64,000 nucleotides of DNA from Anarhynchus alexandrinus (taxonomy: Eukaryota; Chordata; Aves; Charadriiformes; Charadriidae), in assembly GCA_008711295.1 (NCBI GenBank), contig VUYV01000020.1, positions 125,558-189,557 on the forward strand. Direction: 5' to 3'. The translations under genes were made by a program, and so were the position numbers. The notes beneath the pieces were generated by a model that was given only the letters and a program-made list of their open reading frames with translations, was not told where the DNA came from and did not search any database. This document shows, in pieces, positions 35,860 through 47,914 of this stretch (positions are counted from its first letter, which is position 1; every line of letters begins with the position of its first letter).

Positions 35860-37401
35860 GTAAGAATCGACAGATAATTGAAACTGGCTTTCTTAATGCC
35901 AATGTTTAAATTCAATGGAAGTTGCTTTAAATATATGGAATATTTTGACACAGGATTTTTTTAGAGCCATGATGCCAGAACTGACAGATTAATGCTTTGT
36001 TTCAGTAAATTTGCTTCCTGTTCAACACAACGGAACTTCACCCAGTTAAGAGTTTGTGCCATTGTAATAGTTTCAAAATATGAATGCAAGCTGGTGATCA
36101 AAGAATTCTTGGTAGAGATAAATCCAGCTTTAAACCTGGGTAAACTCGCTTGTTGAATTTTGCTTGGCTGTTTATACTGTCCCATCAAGGTACGGGTTTG
36201 GTGATGGGAGATGAAAGTTTGTGATATGCTTTAGCTTAGAGGGTGAGATGTGCTAAATGAAACATTAGAGTTCTGTGCTTTGTTCTGTCCTAATGAGAGT
36301 TGTCAGGGGCTTTTTGTTTGTTGGGTTTTTTTTGCTGGAAAAAGCATATATTTATTTTATCATAAACTCAGTCATTTGTAAATACTTCAAACTAGAACAA
36401 TTTTTTTCTGCAGTTAGGGTAAAAATAGCATGTCCTAAGGACAGAGGAAGCAGCTGTGTTAAAGTATCTGCGTATAGCTACATTTTCAGGACTTCTGTTA
36501 ATGATACAAAGTCAGTTGAAATGACATCCATTACGTATTTGTCCAAGCAAGTGGAAAAGAAAAATAAACAATGTGGTGCTAGAGAATCCATTAGGATTGT
36601 GTATCTCTGCCTGTCTTCCCTACTCAGAGGAGCTGATATCTATATTCTACCCACAGTTGCTTCTATAATACATATACATCACACTGAGCAACACTAAGTG
36701 AGTTTTGCCTACCTAATGTATATTCTTATTCATCTTTACTGTTTTGTGGTTCATATGTATGCAGATAAAATTTGCATTTTCTTCAGAGCCTTTGCATGCT
36801 CCGAAGAATGCATAATGGTTTCTAAAATGATACCTTCTCCGTGAAAAGAAGCAAGCTAGACTTATTAGTAGATAACTTCATTTATTTCATGACCGTAAAT
36901 ATTCCTGCAATAATGCAGACAAATTTTCCCAAAGGAGAAGATAACTATAAATAGTGGGTGATATGAAAGTCTGTCTTTATTAATGCTTATGCTACTAGAA
37001 TCAGCAAATGCTACCCTGCTACACCATAGGCTACAATTTTTCCTCCATAGATATTTGTTTGCGATTACTGTTGGCATATAGCTTGAGCCAGGACTGTCTA
37101 TTAAGCTACTAGAAATGAATATAGCATGTCATAATCCTGTTCCGTTCCTTGTTAGCACTTTTGTCCTCTTGTGTCTTTTGCTAACCTTTGTTTCCAGGTA
37201 TCTTAACGCATTTTTTTCTCGACAAGTCCATTAAAACATAACTTATAAATCGGTATTATAAAATACTGTATTTTATCATTAAATGTCATTACTATTTTAA
37301 TACTTATTGAAATCTAGCTTTTCTATATAAAACATCTGTTCTAAGAGTGGAAGGGTCATCTTCAATTGTAGTAATTTTTGTAAACTGTTTTTCTCTCTTA
37401 G

Positions 37402-37612
37402 TTTTGGATATGGCCCGGCACGTTCCCCTTTACCGAGCCCTGCTAGAATTACTCCGTGCTATTGCATCCTGCACATCGATGGTACCATTGCTGCTTCCTC
37501 TGTCGGGAGAAAATAGTGAAGAGGAGGAAGAACAGTTGGAGTCACAAGCTTCTGTTGGGACTTTGTTGGCTAAAATGAAGACCTGTGTAGATACCTATAC
37601 CAACCGACTGAG
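37402..37612 (+). CDS. BIRC6: BIRC6 window exon 5 (scaffold region)
   Basis: The exon encodes the end of fragment residue 285 through 354 and two bases of the next codon. It contains VLDMARHVPLYRALLELLRA, the hydrophobic SMVPLLLPLS, then a strongly acidic Glu run (five consecutive Glu) and VGTLLAKMKTCVDTYTNRLR. The acidic patch between helices is a typical BIRC6 feature. The acceptor is TTTTTCTCTCTTAG ending at 37401 and the donor GTAATC at 37613. The exon is isolated: 29.5 kb of intron on the 5' side and 10.2 kb on the 3' side, each carrying a CR1 copy in opposite orientation. Its 211-nt length means skipping would shift the frame. Confidence 0.96.
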
Positions 37613-39805
37613 GTAATCGCTTTTGTCATCTCTAACCTTCATTTAAACTGTATTTTGCACTTATGTATTATGAATAGAGAAGATTTGGTTCTGTATATTT
37701 ATCTGAATGGGTGCTGCAGTCCAGAGTGAGAACGTACCATCTGTTTGATCTAAATTCCTGTTTATATGTTTACATTCTGTTTTACTGTACTCTTCACAAG
37801 GAATTTTTTTTGTGTGACACAGAGAAGCTGGTAGGTTTGCATACTCTCCTCTCTTCATCAGTAACTGCCCACTGATCAGAAAGAGGATTGCTGGTCAAGA
37901 ATCTGGGAGCTTCAAATCTTTAAATTTCTTTCCCTCTTCAGTGAGGTGAATCTTTTGTTTGCAGGACTGTGCATTTTCTGCTGTCAGTCTGAAGGCAGGA
38001 ACGTTCCTTGGGAGCTGTTGAACAAGCCCATTCTGTAAAGAATGGGATCGAGGAGGGCCAAACCAAATGGTAGTTTTTACAAGAAACGTCCCAACTATCT
38101 TCTGTATGCTTTTGTGCCGCTTTACCTATTGATTAAGGGCCAGGTTCCTCAGTGGATTCTCCATTGGAGGCTAACTGGTTAGGAGAGAAGCCTTTGGCTT
38201 CTGTCAGGAAGAATAAGGTTCAGGAGGCAAAAGATTTGGGAGTTACTATTTGTGGTGAGAACCCTAACTGGATAGAGATGGTTGAAAATTTTTGACTAGT
38301 GGTATCTGTTGGTGCTACATCTGAAAAGCACGTTTCCATGCATCAGTGATTTTGCGACAGTTAGTTTGTCCATTAGCACAGGCATCAGAGCTGAGCTGGT
38401 ACGCTAAAAATGATGTGAAATTACAAACGAATGCCCTGGAGCCATCCATGCCAGGCTTCAGGGTCTTCCAGCCTCCGCTGAGAAACTCTGTGTTTGACAG
38501 TTCTTGTCAAACACTTGCAGTCCAGCAGAGCAATTAGTAAATAAATGGAAGAGTATCTGAATATCCCATCTCAGCTGTGATGGCATCGGGCTGTGTAAGC
38601 GTTGCAGTATAACGCTGTCTGAGCTTGTTCTGCACACCTTCCAGAGTTCAGCTGACTTTTTAAGGAAACACAGACAATCCACGAATGACAGTTTCTTTTG
38701 GTAACTATAGACCAGCCTCTAGGTAACTCCCTTCAAATCATCTTCTCAGAGCACTTCTGAATGATTCACAGTGTTACTTTATGCTTGCGTGTATCATCAG
38801 TTCTCACATTGCAAAACTCTGGCTTCTCATCTTCAGAAATGCCGCTATCACTGAGATCTGACTGTCACCTTCTGTGAAATGTTGCACTTGTGTTACGGCT
38901 CCCAGGCCAGGACACAAGCCTGAGAGGGTCTGCTTTTTAGGCATTTGACCGATTAAGTTGGTGCTGCATGTGGTTGCTGTTTGAAGGGACAGTCACCAGA
39001 CGAGCACGCACAGAAGGGAGGAACCCTGGCATGCCTCCCAGTACCTCCTGCCTCTGGGAGGTGCTCTAGTTGGTACAGATATCACAACCAAATTCCCTTC
39101 TCTCTTTCTGTATGTCTTCAACCACTCTAGTTTCCAGAAGCGAAGATTTGGGAGGGGTTTAATACCTTAATCATCTTTTTCTGCCTTGAGGGACCTGGAA
39201 AAGCACATGTTGCAATATAAATTTTCCTTTCTTCCCCTTAATAATTTTCTGCTTCCAGAAATTAATTGGTTTCTCAATTGTGTTTACTCACTTCCAATTC
39301 GAAGATGGCTTATTAGGAAATAATACCCATCCTTCCCTGCAAAATTTAGTGCTGTCCCTAAGTGTACGCTGAAGCATCATGAAAAGAAGGTAAATATAAT
39401 GTCAGACAAAGGTGCATGTACAATGTTCTTCCTCCCACTATAAACTGACAATATTTACCAGCCAATACCTGAGACCTTTTCTGAGCAGGAATCCCATTAT
39501 TGGGAAGTCTTTCTAGTTACTCCTGATGGACTGGACTTTACCCGTGAATTTCTCTAATCCTTCTTGACTGAGACTGCTGGTCTTGCATAGCAAGCATGTA
39601 ATGTGTCTGTGGTGGGATTTATTTTTTTTCTGACTAAATGCAAAAGAAACAGAATTAGGAAGGACAAATAACAGTTCTTTATGTTGGATACCCATCTAAA
39701 AATGTCGGCTTGTGCTTGCTGGCAATATTATGTAGATCATAGTGTATGTAATCGTCTTAAAATAGAAAAAAAAATATATTTGGCTTCTGTGTAATCCATT
39801 TCCAG

Positions 39806-39820
39806 TATGTATGTATGTAT
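39806..39820. repeat. TATG tetranucleotide microsatellite
   Basis: About 3.75 perfect units of TATG. It is short, so it may or may not be polymorphic. Confidence 0.7.
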
Positions 39821-42800
39821 AACATTCTCCACCACAATTACTTTTTTTTGCTAGTCTGGTCATTTGTTAGCCTCAAACTTAATGGGCCTGGAAACCTGTA
39901 TCTTCTCATGTCACTTACCCAGGTTGAAGTCTAAAAATTCTCCTTGTGAGAATGGCATATGACTATTAGTCATAAGGTCTTTTTAATTTGGTAAAATAAA
40001 ACACGGTATGATGAGTTGTTCAGTGTCAGCTTAGGATCTGAAAACTAAGAACAATTCTAGAAGCACAGTCAGTATTATTTTAATAATTGATGAATTTGAT
40101 AAAAATTCCATGGTTGGTTCAGTTATAGTATCTGAACAATTTTCTTCTATTACTTTGACATATGAGCACAAAACCAAATCTTTGTCTTGATTGGTTTAAG
40201 CATAATACTGTTTGTCTTTAAAGCAGTATATAGACAAGGATGAAAACACCAACAGCCTGAACAGCCTGGAATCATTGGAGTGGAAGGTTTTAATTCTTAG
40301 CATTTTAGCTGAAGGTTTGCCAGCAATATAAGCAAGTGTTGGCATGAATTTCTTAAATGGGACAATCTGCTGCCCCTTTTAGGTCAAATGCCAGAACAAC
40401 AACATAATTATGGCATCTGCTTTCAAAGACAAAACTTTCCTTTATCTGAACAGCAGTTCTACTTGCATGTCTACCAAATGTCAACTCCATGTTGGAGCAA
40501 GAGTGTCCACTTGGATCCAGAATTTGAAGGGGAACATTTTTGGGTTTGGATTCCAGTTAGCATTTGATTTTGTTTACTTTCAAAGGCCATAATAGTCTAC
40601 TGGAAAATCAGGAAAATTTTGAGTAATGGAGAAGACATTTAGGTATGAGATGATTTCTGTTTGTTGGACTTCTAGGGAGTCAAAAGCCATCCCTAGTTGG
40701 AGAGTGGTCAGGCTTGGGTGATGGGTTGCCACAAGGGCTGAGTTTGAGATGTTTGTTTGCTGTGACGGCTGAGCTCTCTGCTGCAGAGAACTGCTGCTCT
40801 GTAGCAAAGCAGGTTCATCTGAACCACCATCTGCTAGGTGAGCTTCGTGGCAAATTGTTAAATTTGGCAAAATAAGCTGATGGCTTATTTGTGTAGTGTG
40901 GAGTATAGCAAGCCTATGTCTAAAATTCCTAACTATGCTTTCTCTTTCCACATCACCCTGGACATCCCCATGATAACTTCTTGAGGGAGATCGGAGATCT
41001 CTCATCTTCACACTTCTGCAGCTTGTCACGCTGCTACTAAGGGTTAATCCTGCCACTTCCAAGGGTGTCTGAATGTATCAGCCCTGCCTATCACATTGCT
41101 GTTATGACCTGGATGTTCTTCTGTGGCATGGGGCTGCTAGAATACAACCTGGTAGGCCCGAGGCATTTTCCCTCCTATGGCTTTTCATTGTCTTCACTGT
41201 TATTTTGCAGAACTTCTCTGAGAAACGGTGCATTTTGCAAACAAAAATTTTTCTTTGTAATTGTGTCCCAAGAATTGCGGCCTGATTTGTTTTAATTTAT
41301 TTTTCTTTAAATGACAAAAGAACTGTCGGTTTCTCTTGCTGCGCTCTCAAGCTCCTGTTCGGAGCTGATGGTTGGCTGCAGGGAGCCGTCCCGCAGCCTT
41401 TGCTGGTTTGGGACGCTTCAGCTCAGTGTCTGTCCATACAGTGCTCGAAGCCCCGAGGAGGAGTATGCGGAGCCATGTCAGAGGAGGTTACTAGCTTTCA
41501 CCAGGGTTTGTTTACAAAGGCACGGTCCCTTGCTTGTTTTACCTGATTTCAGGAGATTGGTTTAAGAATCTGTGAATTACTGTAAGGAACGAACTCCTAC
41601 TTGGTACCTGTGGAAACCTACAGAAGATAGGGGATGATGAGGGCTGAGTGATACCACAGTTGCAAACCTATAGCGGTTCTATCCCAACACAGTGGGGTCA
41701 GTATCAAACTGAGCAGAATTCTGCTGTAAGCACCATCGCTGTAGTACAGAGGGGCTGAATGGTTCATTGGCTTTATTTTGTGAATACTTTGATAAAGGTA
41801 TCATTCTGTATCGTCACATTTACCTCTAAGTATCAGGCATGGGTGAGTAAGTATCAGTATTGGCTTTAAAAATTAAAAACGCCTTGGGAGCGTATCATTC
41901 ATTATTCATTTAGCACGGCGTGAAGAGAAGGCTGTCATCGTCTAGCACAAGCTAAATTAATGGCTTAAATTATTAGCATGTACATTGCTGCCTCTTATAG
42001 CAAATATATTAGTGACTGTCATCCCTTTAAATATGAGTTGACATGACTTTTGCTGCTTTTTCTTCAATGGTTGAAAAATTTTATAGGGAAGTTTCTAAGT
42101 CTAAATTAAATATTTGGCTCCTCCTCCACTCTGAAGATGTTAATATTTAGATAAAGGTTTGGCCTCCATTAAATAACTGCCTTAAATTTTGCTTCACACG
42201 TAGGATCTGGGCAGAAAGAAATGTACAGTATAACACAAACATTTAAATGTTTTCTAAAAATAGAGAAAATGTAGAGCAAAATATTCATATGGTTATATAT
42301 TTGACCTTAGTTTATTATTTGAGTATTATTGGTTCTTTTTTCTTTGAAATACCGTATAGTTAGAGCTCAGGAGTTTGATTAACACTGTTAGTTTACCTGC
42401 GTACATACATTTATATGCAGGCTGCTAGAGTGCAGGGAAGGATCTTACTGGTTTTATCACTTTAATTTTGGTATTTCATCTTCTCATTCACATCTTGGGG
42501 GGCAGAGCCTTGTTATTCCCAGCAACGCCCTCTCTTGAGCTGGCACTTGACTTGTCCTTCTGAAACACTTGTGTGTCACGCACAGCTTGGGGAGAGCTCG
42601 CCGCGGCTCTGAATCCCGGCAGGAGTGCAGCAGCAGTATAAAAGTGGAGATGATACCAAGAAGGGAGGATGACGCTTTCTCAACTAATAATTTGGTTTGC
42701 GCATGTTACACATGTTCACAAATGACAGATTGGTCACCAGGCTGCTTTTTCACGTGCACGCAAAGTAATACCAAGTCTTTCACATTACACTAAGAGATGG

Positions 42801-43035
42801 GTTTGGGGACTAAAAAATCATCTTTGGTATTGCTGTCATTTTGTCCTTAGCGTAACATTTGCACTGCCCTGAACGTCCTGCTTCCCACCTCCAAGACCAA
42901 ACCTAACAAAGCCTGTTAAAGTATTTATTCCTTAGGATCCATACAGCAGGCCGATAGGCCACAGCAGGCTTACAGAGGTCACAAGAGTCTTTGACCTTTA
43001 CTTCTCCAAATGTTGTAAGATTCATACTGTTGTAA

Positions 43036-43604
43036 GCAGGGCGAGGGAGGCGATTCTGCCCCTCTACTCCACTCTCATGAGACCCCACCTGGAGTACTGC
43101 ATCCAGCTCTGGAGTCCCCAACATAAGAAGGACATGGACCTGCTGGAGCGTGTCCAGAGGAGAGCCACGAGGATGATGCGAGGGCTGGAGCACCTCTCCT
43201 ATGAGGAGAGGCTGAAGGAGTTGGGGCTGTTCAGCCTGGAGAAGAGAAGGCTCCGGGGAGATCTTAGTGTGGCCTTCCAGTACCTAAAGGGGGCCTACAG
43301 GAGAGCTGGGGAAGGACTTTTTACTAGGGCATGTAGTGATAGGACGAGGGGGAATGGCTTCAAACTGGAAGAGGGCAGGTTTAGATTGAACATTAGGAAG
43401 AAGTTTTTCACTTTGAGGGTGGTAAGGCACTGGCACAGGTTGCCCAGAGAAGCTGTGGATGCCCCATCCCTGGAGGTGTTCAAGGCCAGGCTGGACGTGG
43501 CCTTGGGCAGCCTGGTCTAGTGGGAGGTGTCCCTGCCTATGGCAGGGGGGTTGGAACTCAATGATCTTCAATGTCCTTTCCAACCTAAACCATTCTATGA
43601 TTCA
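43036..43604 (+). mobile_element. CR1 LINE, 5'-truncated, plus strand
   Basis: The body starts near the GGGCGAGGGAGGCGATTC segment typical of CR1 ORF2, continues to the ORF2 stop at 43518-43520, then through the short CR1 3'UTR (CTAGTGGGAGGTGTCCCTGC) to the terminal ATTCTATGATTC octamer at about 43593-43604. The low divergence and still-open frame suggest a relatively young copy. It is 5'-truncated at almost the same point as the minus-strand copy at 28662-29210, giving about 550 bp of inverted similarity around exon 5. Confidence 0.93.
43077..43520 (+). pseudogene. CR1 ORF2 C-terminal remnant (reverse transcriptase polyprotein end)
   Basis: Open frame of about 147 codons starting within the element and ending at the natural CR1 ORF2 stop (Leu-Gly-Ser-Leu-Val, then TAG). 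It carries the conserved C-terminal segments [46 protein letters not shown] and [14 protein letters not shown]. The endonuclease and reverse-transcriptase core are missing through 5' truncation, so the remnant cannot mobilise itself. The ATG at its start is internal to ORF2 and not a real initiation codon. Confidence 0.88.
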
Positions 43605-45480
43605 TCTATGTATCAGTTATATGGAAAACCCACTCAACTTTTTCACAGGGCTTTGAGTTACATTTGTCTCTCCCTGCTTTTATAACCATATAGTTTAGGA
43701 AACTGTATAGACTTTTAGATTTTCCAGGCCAGGGTGTGTTGTTACATCAGGGAGATGGATATGTGGACCAGCTGCACACCTCTGTCTGCAGTTCCAGAGC
43801 TGTTTCACGTGAAATTTTCATCTGATAGTGTACCTAATCTGATTATCTTTAAATTGCGTTTATGTAGTAGTCATGATATGATTGTAAGGATATGATTTTA
43901 GAAAGGGCTGCTGTGGTCTTCTAATGTAGAGAAATATAAAAACAAGTGTAATAGCTCATATCTTCAGTGAAATTCAGTTCTATCTCAGATGGCTAGAGAT
44001 GACAAAACTGTGAATTTTACAAATTATAATCAGCATGAAAATATATACCACTGGGGAACCTTTGACAGATTTCCCCATGTAGATTCTAAGGAATGACTTG
44101 ATTTACTATACATTGATTGTAAATAAATTGACAAGCTGTAAAGTATTTTTAAATATCTCCAAAAAATTGTGCATAATACTACATATGTAAAGAAGGTCAT
44201 GTAGTGACATCTTGGGAACTGTGCAGGATTAATCACCCTAATTGGTATTCTTCTTTAGACAGCAAAAGATTTGAATCAAACAAGGGTAGGAAGGTAAAAT
44301 GAGGGAAGAAAAAATGGAGGTCATCATTAATGGGAGTCTTACAAGTTATGGCAGTATCAGTTGGGTTTTTCCCCAAAAGACAGGAAAGAAAAATATCTTT
44401 GCCCTAAGCATTAGAATATACAGGCATGATTTGTGTGAGGAAACCAAATGTTGATAAGGCAGTATGTCTGCTTTGGGGTTTTGTGATCCCAGCTAGCTTA
44501 TAGACACAAAGAAACTGACTGAAATCCCTGCTTAGGCAGCATCAAGGTCAAATACAAGACCTGGTTTCTTCTTGGCGTCCAAAGTGGAATCTCTCCTGCA
44601 CTTCGCTTCCTAAACTGCTTTTATGCAGTCTGAGTTGTGGCCTGACTGGGGAGTTAGGCAGCCGGGTAACCTAAACCATCGCCAACCTCCAGACACCTAC
44701 AGGTGACAAGGTAGAGCTGTTCCGCCAACCCTTGATTTAAAAGGTATATTCTGAGGAGTGGGGTTTTGTCTGTTTTGCTCAGGATAACAGTGGACAGAAT
44801 AGTTGTATTGGGGGTAAAAGGGACATTAAGAAAATATGTTCTCTTGTGGTGGTTCAAAAGTGCTGATGTGTTAACTGTTCCGGACAGCAAGGGGAGCGCG
44901 CAGAAATTCTATTACCAGTATTGAGAATTTGCATTTGAGTAGATGTCTCCTTTTCCTCCTGCTTCAACTAGATATATATTCCTTGTCTGCTTAGGTAGCC
45001 GACTGTCAGTGACTCAGTGTATCTGTAGGTTTCCAGCATGTGGTTCAGCCTTTTGTCAAATGAGGCCAACGTTTTAATTTTTGTTTTACTGCAAGACCAA
45101 GTAGGAGGAAAAGGCTGGTAGCCTGAACTGTAAAACCACATGGAAGGTAGAAGTCCTACAAGATGACTGTCTGGAAAATAAATTTATAGAATTAATTTCA
45201 CTTTCAGTATCTTCAGCAATCATATTTTAATTGCTCTTCATGCCTGTGTCTCTTGGATAAGTCCATTGACATTTCATTTTAGCCAAAATTTCTCCAAGGG
45301 TTTTGTAGCAAATAGCTTAAGGATTCTACATCAACAGCAATGTCGTGGTTTAGGCCAAATCGGCTACTGGGGACCTGGGGGACCCCAGATGGGACCGACA
45401 GATGCTCCCCTCTACCCCTCTTCAAAGAGAGAGGCAGAGGAGGAAAAAGAGACTTATGAGTTTAGAAGGAACTAAACTAC

Positions 45481-45486
45481 TTTAAT
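45481..45486 (-). promoter_or_regulatory. Candidate LTR polyadenylation signal
   Basis: TTTAAT on the + strand is ATTAAA on the minus strand, the commonest variant signal, about 240 bp downstream of the LTR TATA box. This spacing fits an R region. The assignment is inferred. Confidence 0.4.
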
Positions 45487-45725
45487 GAAATACTAATAAT
45501 GAAATAAAAAGGAAATAATGAAATATATACAAAACCGTATCAGGCTCCCAAGATGACAGTCATGACACTGGCTGGCACTGGGCCAGTCCCAGGCTGGACT
45601 CAGTGACGGACGGGAACTGGATTCCGTATCTGCATTCAGGATCGGGATCACAGGCAGACTGTAAACAGAGTCCTCCTCAGACGTCGGCCATTGGAGAGAG
45701 AGAGCTGACCCTTTGATCCCTCAGC

Positions 45726-45732
45726 TTTTATA
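45726..45732 (-). promoter_or_regulatory. TATA box of the LTR (antisense to BIRC6)
   Basis: TTTTATA on the + strand reads TATAAAA on the minus strand, within AGTATAAAAGCTGAGGG. Transcription from it would run toward lower coordinates, antisense to BIRC6 exon 5. Motif seen; activity unknown. Confidence 0.5.
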
Positions 45733-47768
45733 CTAAGCATGAGGCAGATGGGATGGAATACCCTGTTGGTCAGTTTTGGGTCACCTGTCCTGTCTGCTCC
45801 TCCCTGCAGGTGAGACCCCACTATGCTTTTCTGCTTTCGACCCTCCAATGGGGCAAATAACAAAGTTGGTTGGCCTTGGGTGTTATAGCAGTAAGTATAA
45901 GCAAGGTCCTCTCTGCATACTGTGCCTTGGCATCAACTATAAACATTGGTCTTGTCACTCTGAGAGAGCGAACGTTGTCTGCACAATATGCTGTTAATTT
46001 CAGTAGTTAGAAGAGGCTCAGCTAAGAAGCAAAGTTACTGAACAAAATTGGTTCTGTTTTACCTCAAACCAGTTCTAAACCTGTACTCCTTTCTTGGGAC
46101 TGGTGGCCGCTAGCATGTCTGTGATGTTAAAACAGGTATCGTTGAGGTTTAGTGGACTTAAATACACAATTTTTAGGTTTGGCTTTTGTTTTGTTTTGTT
46201 TTGCTTCCAAAATATTGGCTTAGATTTCCACATGGAAGAAGGCATTGATAAGGATTTCGGAAAATACGAATAGGAGAGGCAGCTGCTGCTTCTTTGTCTT
46301 AAACTGTTCCTCAAACACTGAACGACACTGTTTGGCTCTGATGCTCTGCTCCGAACCGTGAGCACCTGAAAGCTCAGAATTGCTGGAAGTCAGCAACAGG
46401 CCAACGGCCTTTTGGAGTAAATCTGGAACAGAGAAGATAAACCAGGCTGCAGTAATGAATTTTGTTATTAACGCATTCTAGGGATATTCTCATTTGATTA
46501 GTATTTCAGTATTACTGTAATCACCTCTGCTGAATACTTCAGAGACTTATTCTTTATGCATGATTTCAGTCTGGATTAAAATACAGAAAGGATATAGTAT
46601 TTGGTAGTTGCTAAAATATGTTTGGGACATCAAAGCATTAAATTGCTAATTTTTCTTGTGTAGATAGCTTTCTGTTTCGCTTCTAGGTATGGTAGTGGGA
46701 AAGAGAAAACCAGCACTTCTTGTCTATTGAACTTGTTTGGATCTTAAAATGAACAAAACCCATGCAGAAATTACAGTAAAATACTTTGGGAGAGGTTAGC
46801 ATTAAGCAGGATAACAGTGTAAATTTATGCTAGCGTGTTATCAAATACCATGTCTTAATTTCAACAATTGAATATATATGGTAGTAAAGACTGGGTTATC
46901 ACAATCAAAATATTTAAATATATCTTAAACTACTAGGCAAGTAGCTTCTATCAAATAACGGTGTTAATACATACTGCATTTTCAGATTTTTTCATTATAA
47001 AAATTGGAGGTGTTTAAACTGACATTTTAATTTGCAATACATTGATTATAAACATCCAATATAATATAGGCGCCTTCTGTATTTGTAAGACACTTAAAAC
47101 TATGTTACATTAAACTGTTTATTGAAATAAAAGGTCTTAAATTTATAGCCCAGAAGAGAACTGCAGAGAGACACAAACTTGCTTTTTGACCCGCTCCCCT
47201 GTGCTGCCCAGGTGGTAGTTTAGACGTACTGTGAATGTTTCCTAGAGGCTTCCCAGTGGTTTACCATTAGCGTATTTTAAAGAAATGCTCCTGTATTGTG
47301 GCAATGGAAAGAGCTCTGTATTACCTATTTAGGAGTTGATTTTGCACGAGGATCTACATGGGTGGATGAGGTGCACGTTCATGGCATGATCTTTCTTATG
47401 CTGATTTTGTAAGCTTTTCTAATATTTTTTGGAAAGTGTGCAAACATAAGATCAGCACGCAGGTGTAACAATCAAAAAGAGTAAATGGTTGAAGCAGAAA
47501 CTACTATACTGGGATCACTGACTTTGGCTTCATATTTTTTACTCTTCGTATCAGATGTGCTTCTGTTTGTCAAATCAAGACTGTATGTTCAGTATTGTCA
47601 CAATTGAGTGCTGCATTCAGTGGGTAACCTGGAGATACATAGAGACATTCCATTTCAGAAGACTTGTTTTAATCTTGATCTTTAATCTTTGATATTTTTC
47701 CCAGTTGATAAATGTGCTGAGTACTGTATGACTGGTTGAAAAATATCCTATTTCTTTGCCAAAAACAG

Positions 47769-47914
47769 GTCTAAAAAAGACAAAGCTAAAGCAGGAGTAA
47801 AGCCAGATGCTTCTGATCAAGAACCGGAGGGACTGACGCTTTTGGTACCGGACATCCAAAAGACTGCAGAGATAGTTTATGCTGCTACCACCAGTTTGCG
47901 CCAAGCAAACCAAG
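47769..47914 (+). CDS. BIRC6: BIRC6 window exon 6
   Basis: The exon encodes fragment residues 355 (last base of Arg) to 403 and one base more. It begins with a Lys-rich run (Ser-Lys-Lys-Asp-Lys-Ala-Lys-Ala-Gly-Val-Lys), a likely flexible basic linker, followed by DASDQEPEGLTLLVPDIQKT and a helix AEIVYAATTSLRQANQ. The PEGLTLLVPDIQ segment is a strong BIRC6 signature. The acceptor AACAG is at 47764-47768 and the donor GTAAAA at 47915 (a weaker donor than its neighbours). The leftover G joins AA of exon 7 to form Glu. Confidence 0.96.

Larger units (their letters stand above)
7932..37401 (+). other. BIRC6 large intron (29.5 kb)
   Basis: The stretch between exons 4 and 5 holds no supported coding exon. 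Identified contents: two minus-strand CR1 copies (26412-26606 and 28662-29210), an A14 run near 19977-19990, T runs, one ambiguous base at 35766, and several blocks noted separately as possible regulatory or cryptic splice elements (17600-18363, 19607-19932, 23463-23487, 33175-33610, 37160-37203). Open frames on both strands are short, mostly under 100 codons, and look like chance. For the rest I see only AT-rich intronic DNA. Confidence 0.85.
45341..46075 (-). mobile_element. Probable avian endogenous retrovirus solo LTR (right boundary approximate)
   Basis: The + strand edge at 45341 is TGTCGTGGTTTAGGCC, so the minus-strand LTR ends in CCACGACA, the expected CA terminus. Read on the minus strand it has, in order, a TATAAAA box (45726-45732), a transcribed GC-richer part, an AATAAA-like ATTAAA signal (45481-45486) and the terminal CA. 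I saw no gag, pol or env coding sequence beside it, so it looks like a solo LTR. The edge near 46075 is estimated from its resemblance to common avian LTRs and could be off by tens of bases. No convincing target-site duplication was found. The LTR call rests on structure, not on a database match. Confidence 0.62.
37613..47768 (+). other. BIRC6 intron (10.2 kb)
   Basis: Contains a TATG microsatellite (39806-39820), a plus-strand CR1 copy (43036-43604) and a minus-strand LTR (about 45341-46075). A 160-codon open frame on the minus strand at 40580-41062 has no recognisable domain and is treated as chance. Otherwise unremarkable AT-rich intronic DNA. Confidence 0.85.

Noticed and set aside
36275..36697. 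140-codon plus-strand open frame in the large intron
   Set aside because: Composition is that of translated AT-rich intron (many Ile, Tyr, Phe, Ser), and it resembles no known family. It does not continue the BIRC6 frame and lacks flanking splice signals.
40580..41062. 160-codon open frame on the minus strand in the 10-kb intron, the longest non-transposon frame outside BIRC6
   Set aside because: No domain, signal peptide or family resemblance, Ser/Gln/His-rich composition without pattern, and no splice context. One frame of this length is expected by chance among both strands of 64 kb.
41311..41565. 84-codon plus-strand frame starting MTKELSVSLAAL
   Set aside because: Looks protein-like at first glance but matches nothing I recognise, and the surrounding sequence has no promoter, splice or poly(A) context.
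46386..46396. GCAA after TCA near 46390 as the far end and target duplication of the LTR (matching GCAA before 45341)
   Set aside because: Four bases match by chance often, and the would-be LTR end (TGACTTCC on the minus strand) is a poor inverted partner for CCACGACA. The far end is left approximate.
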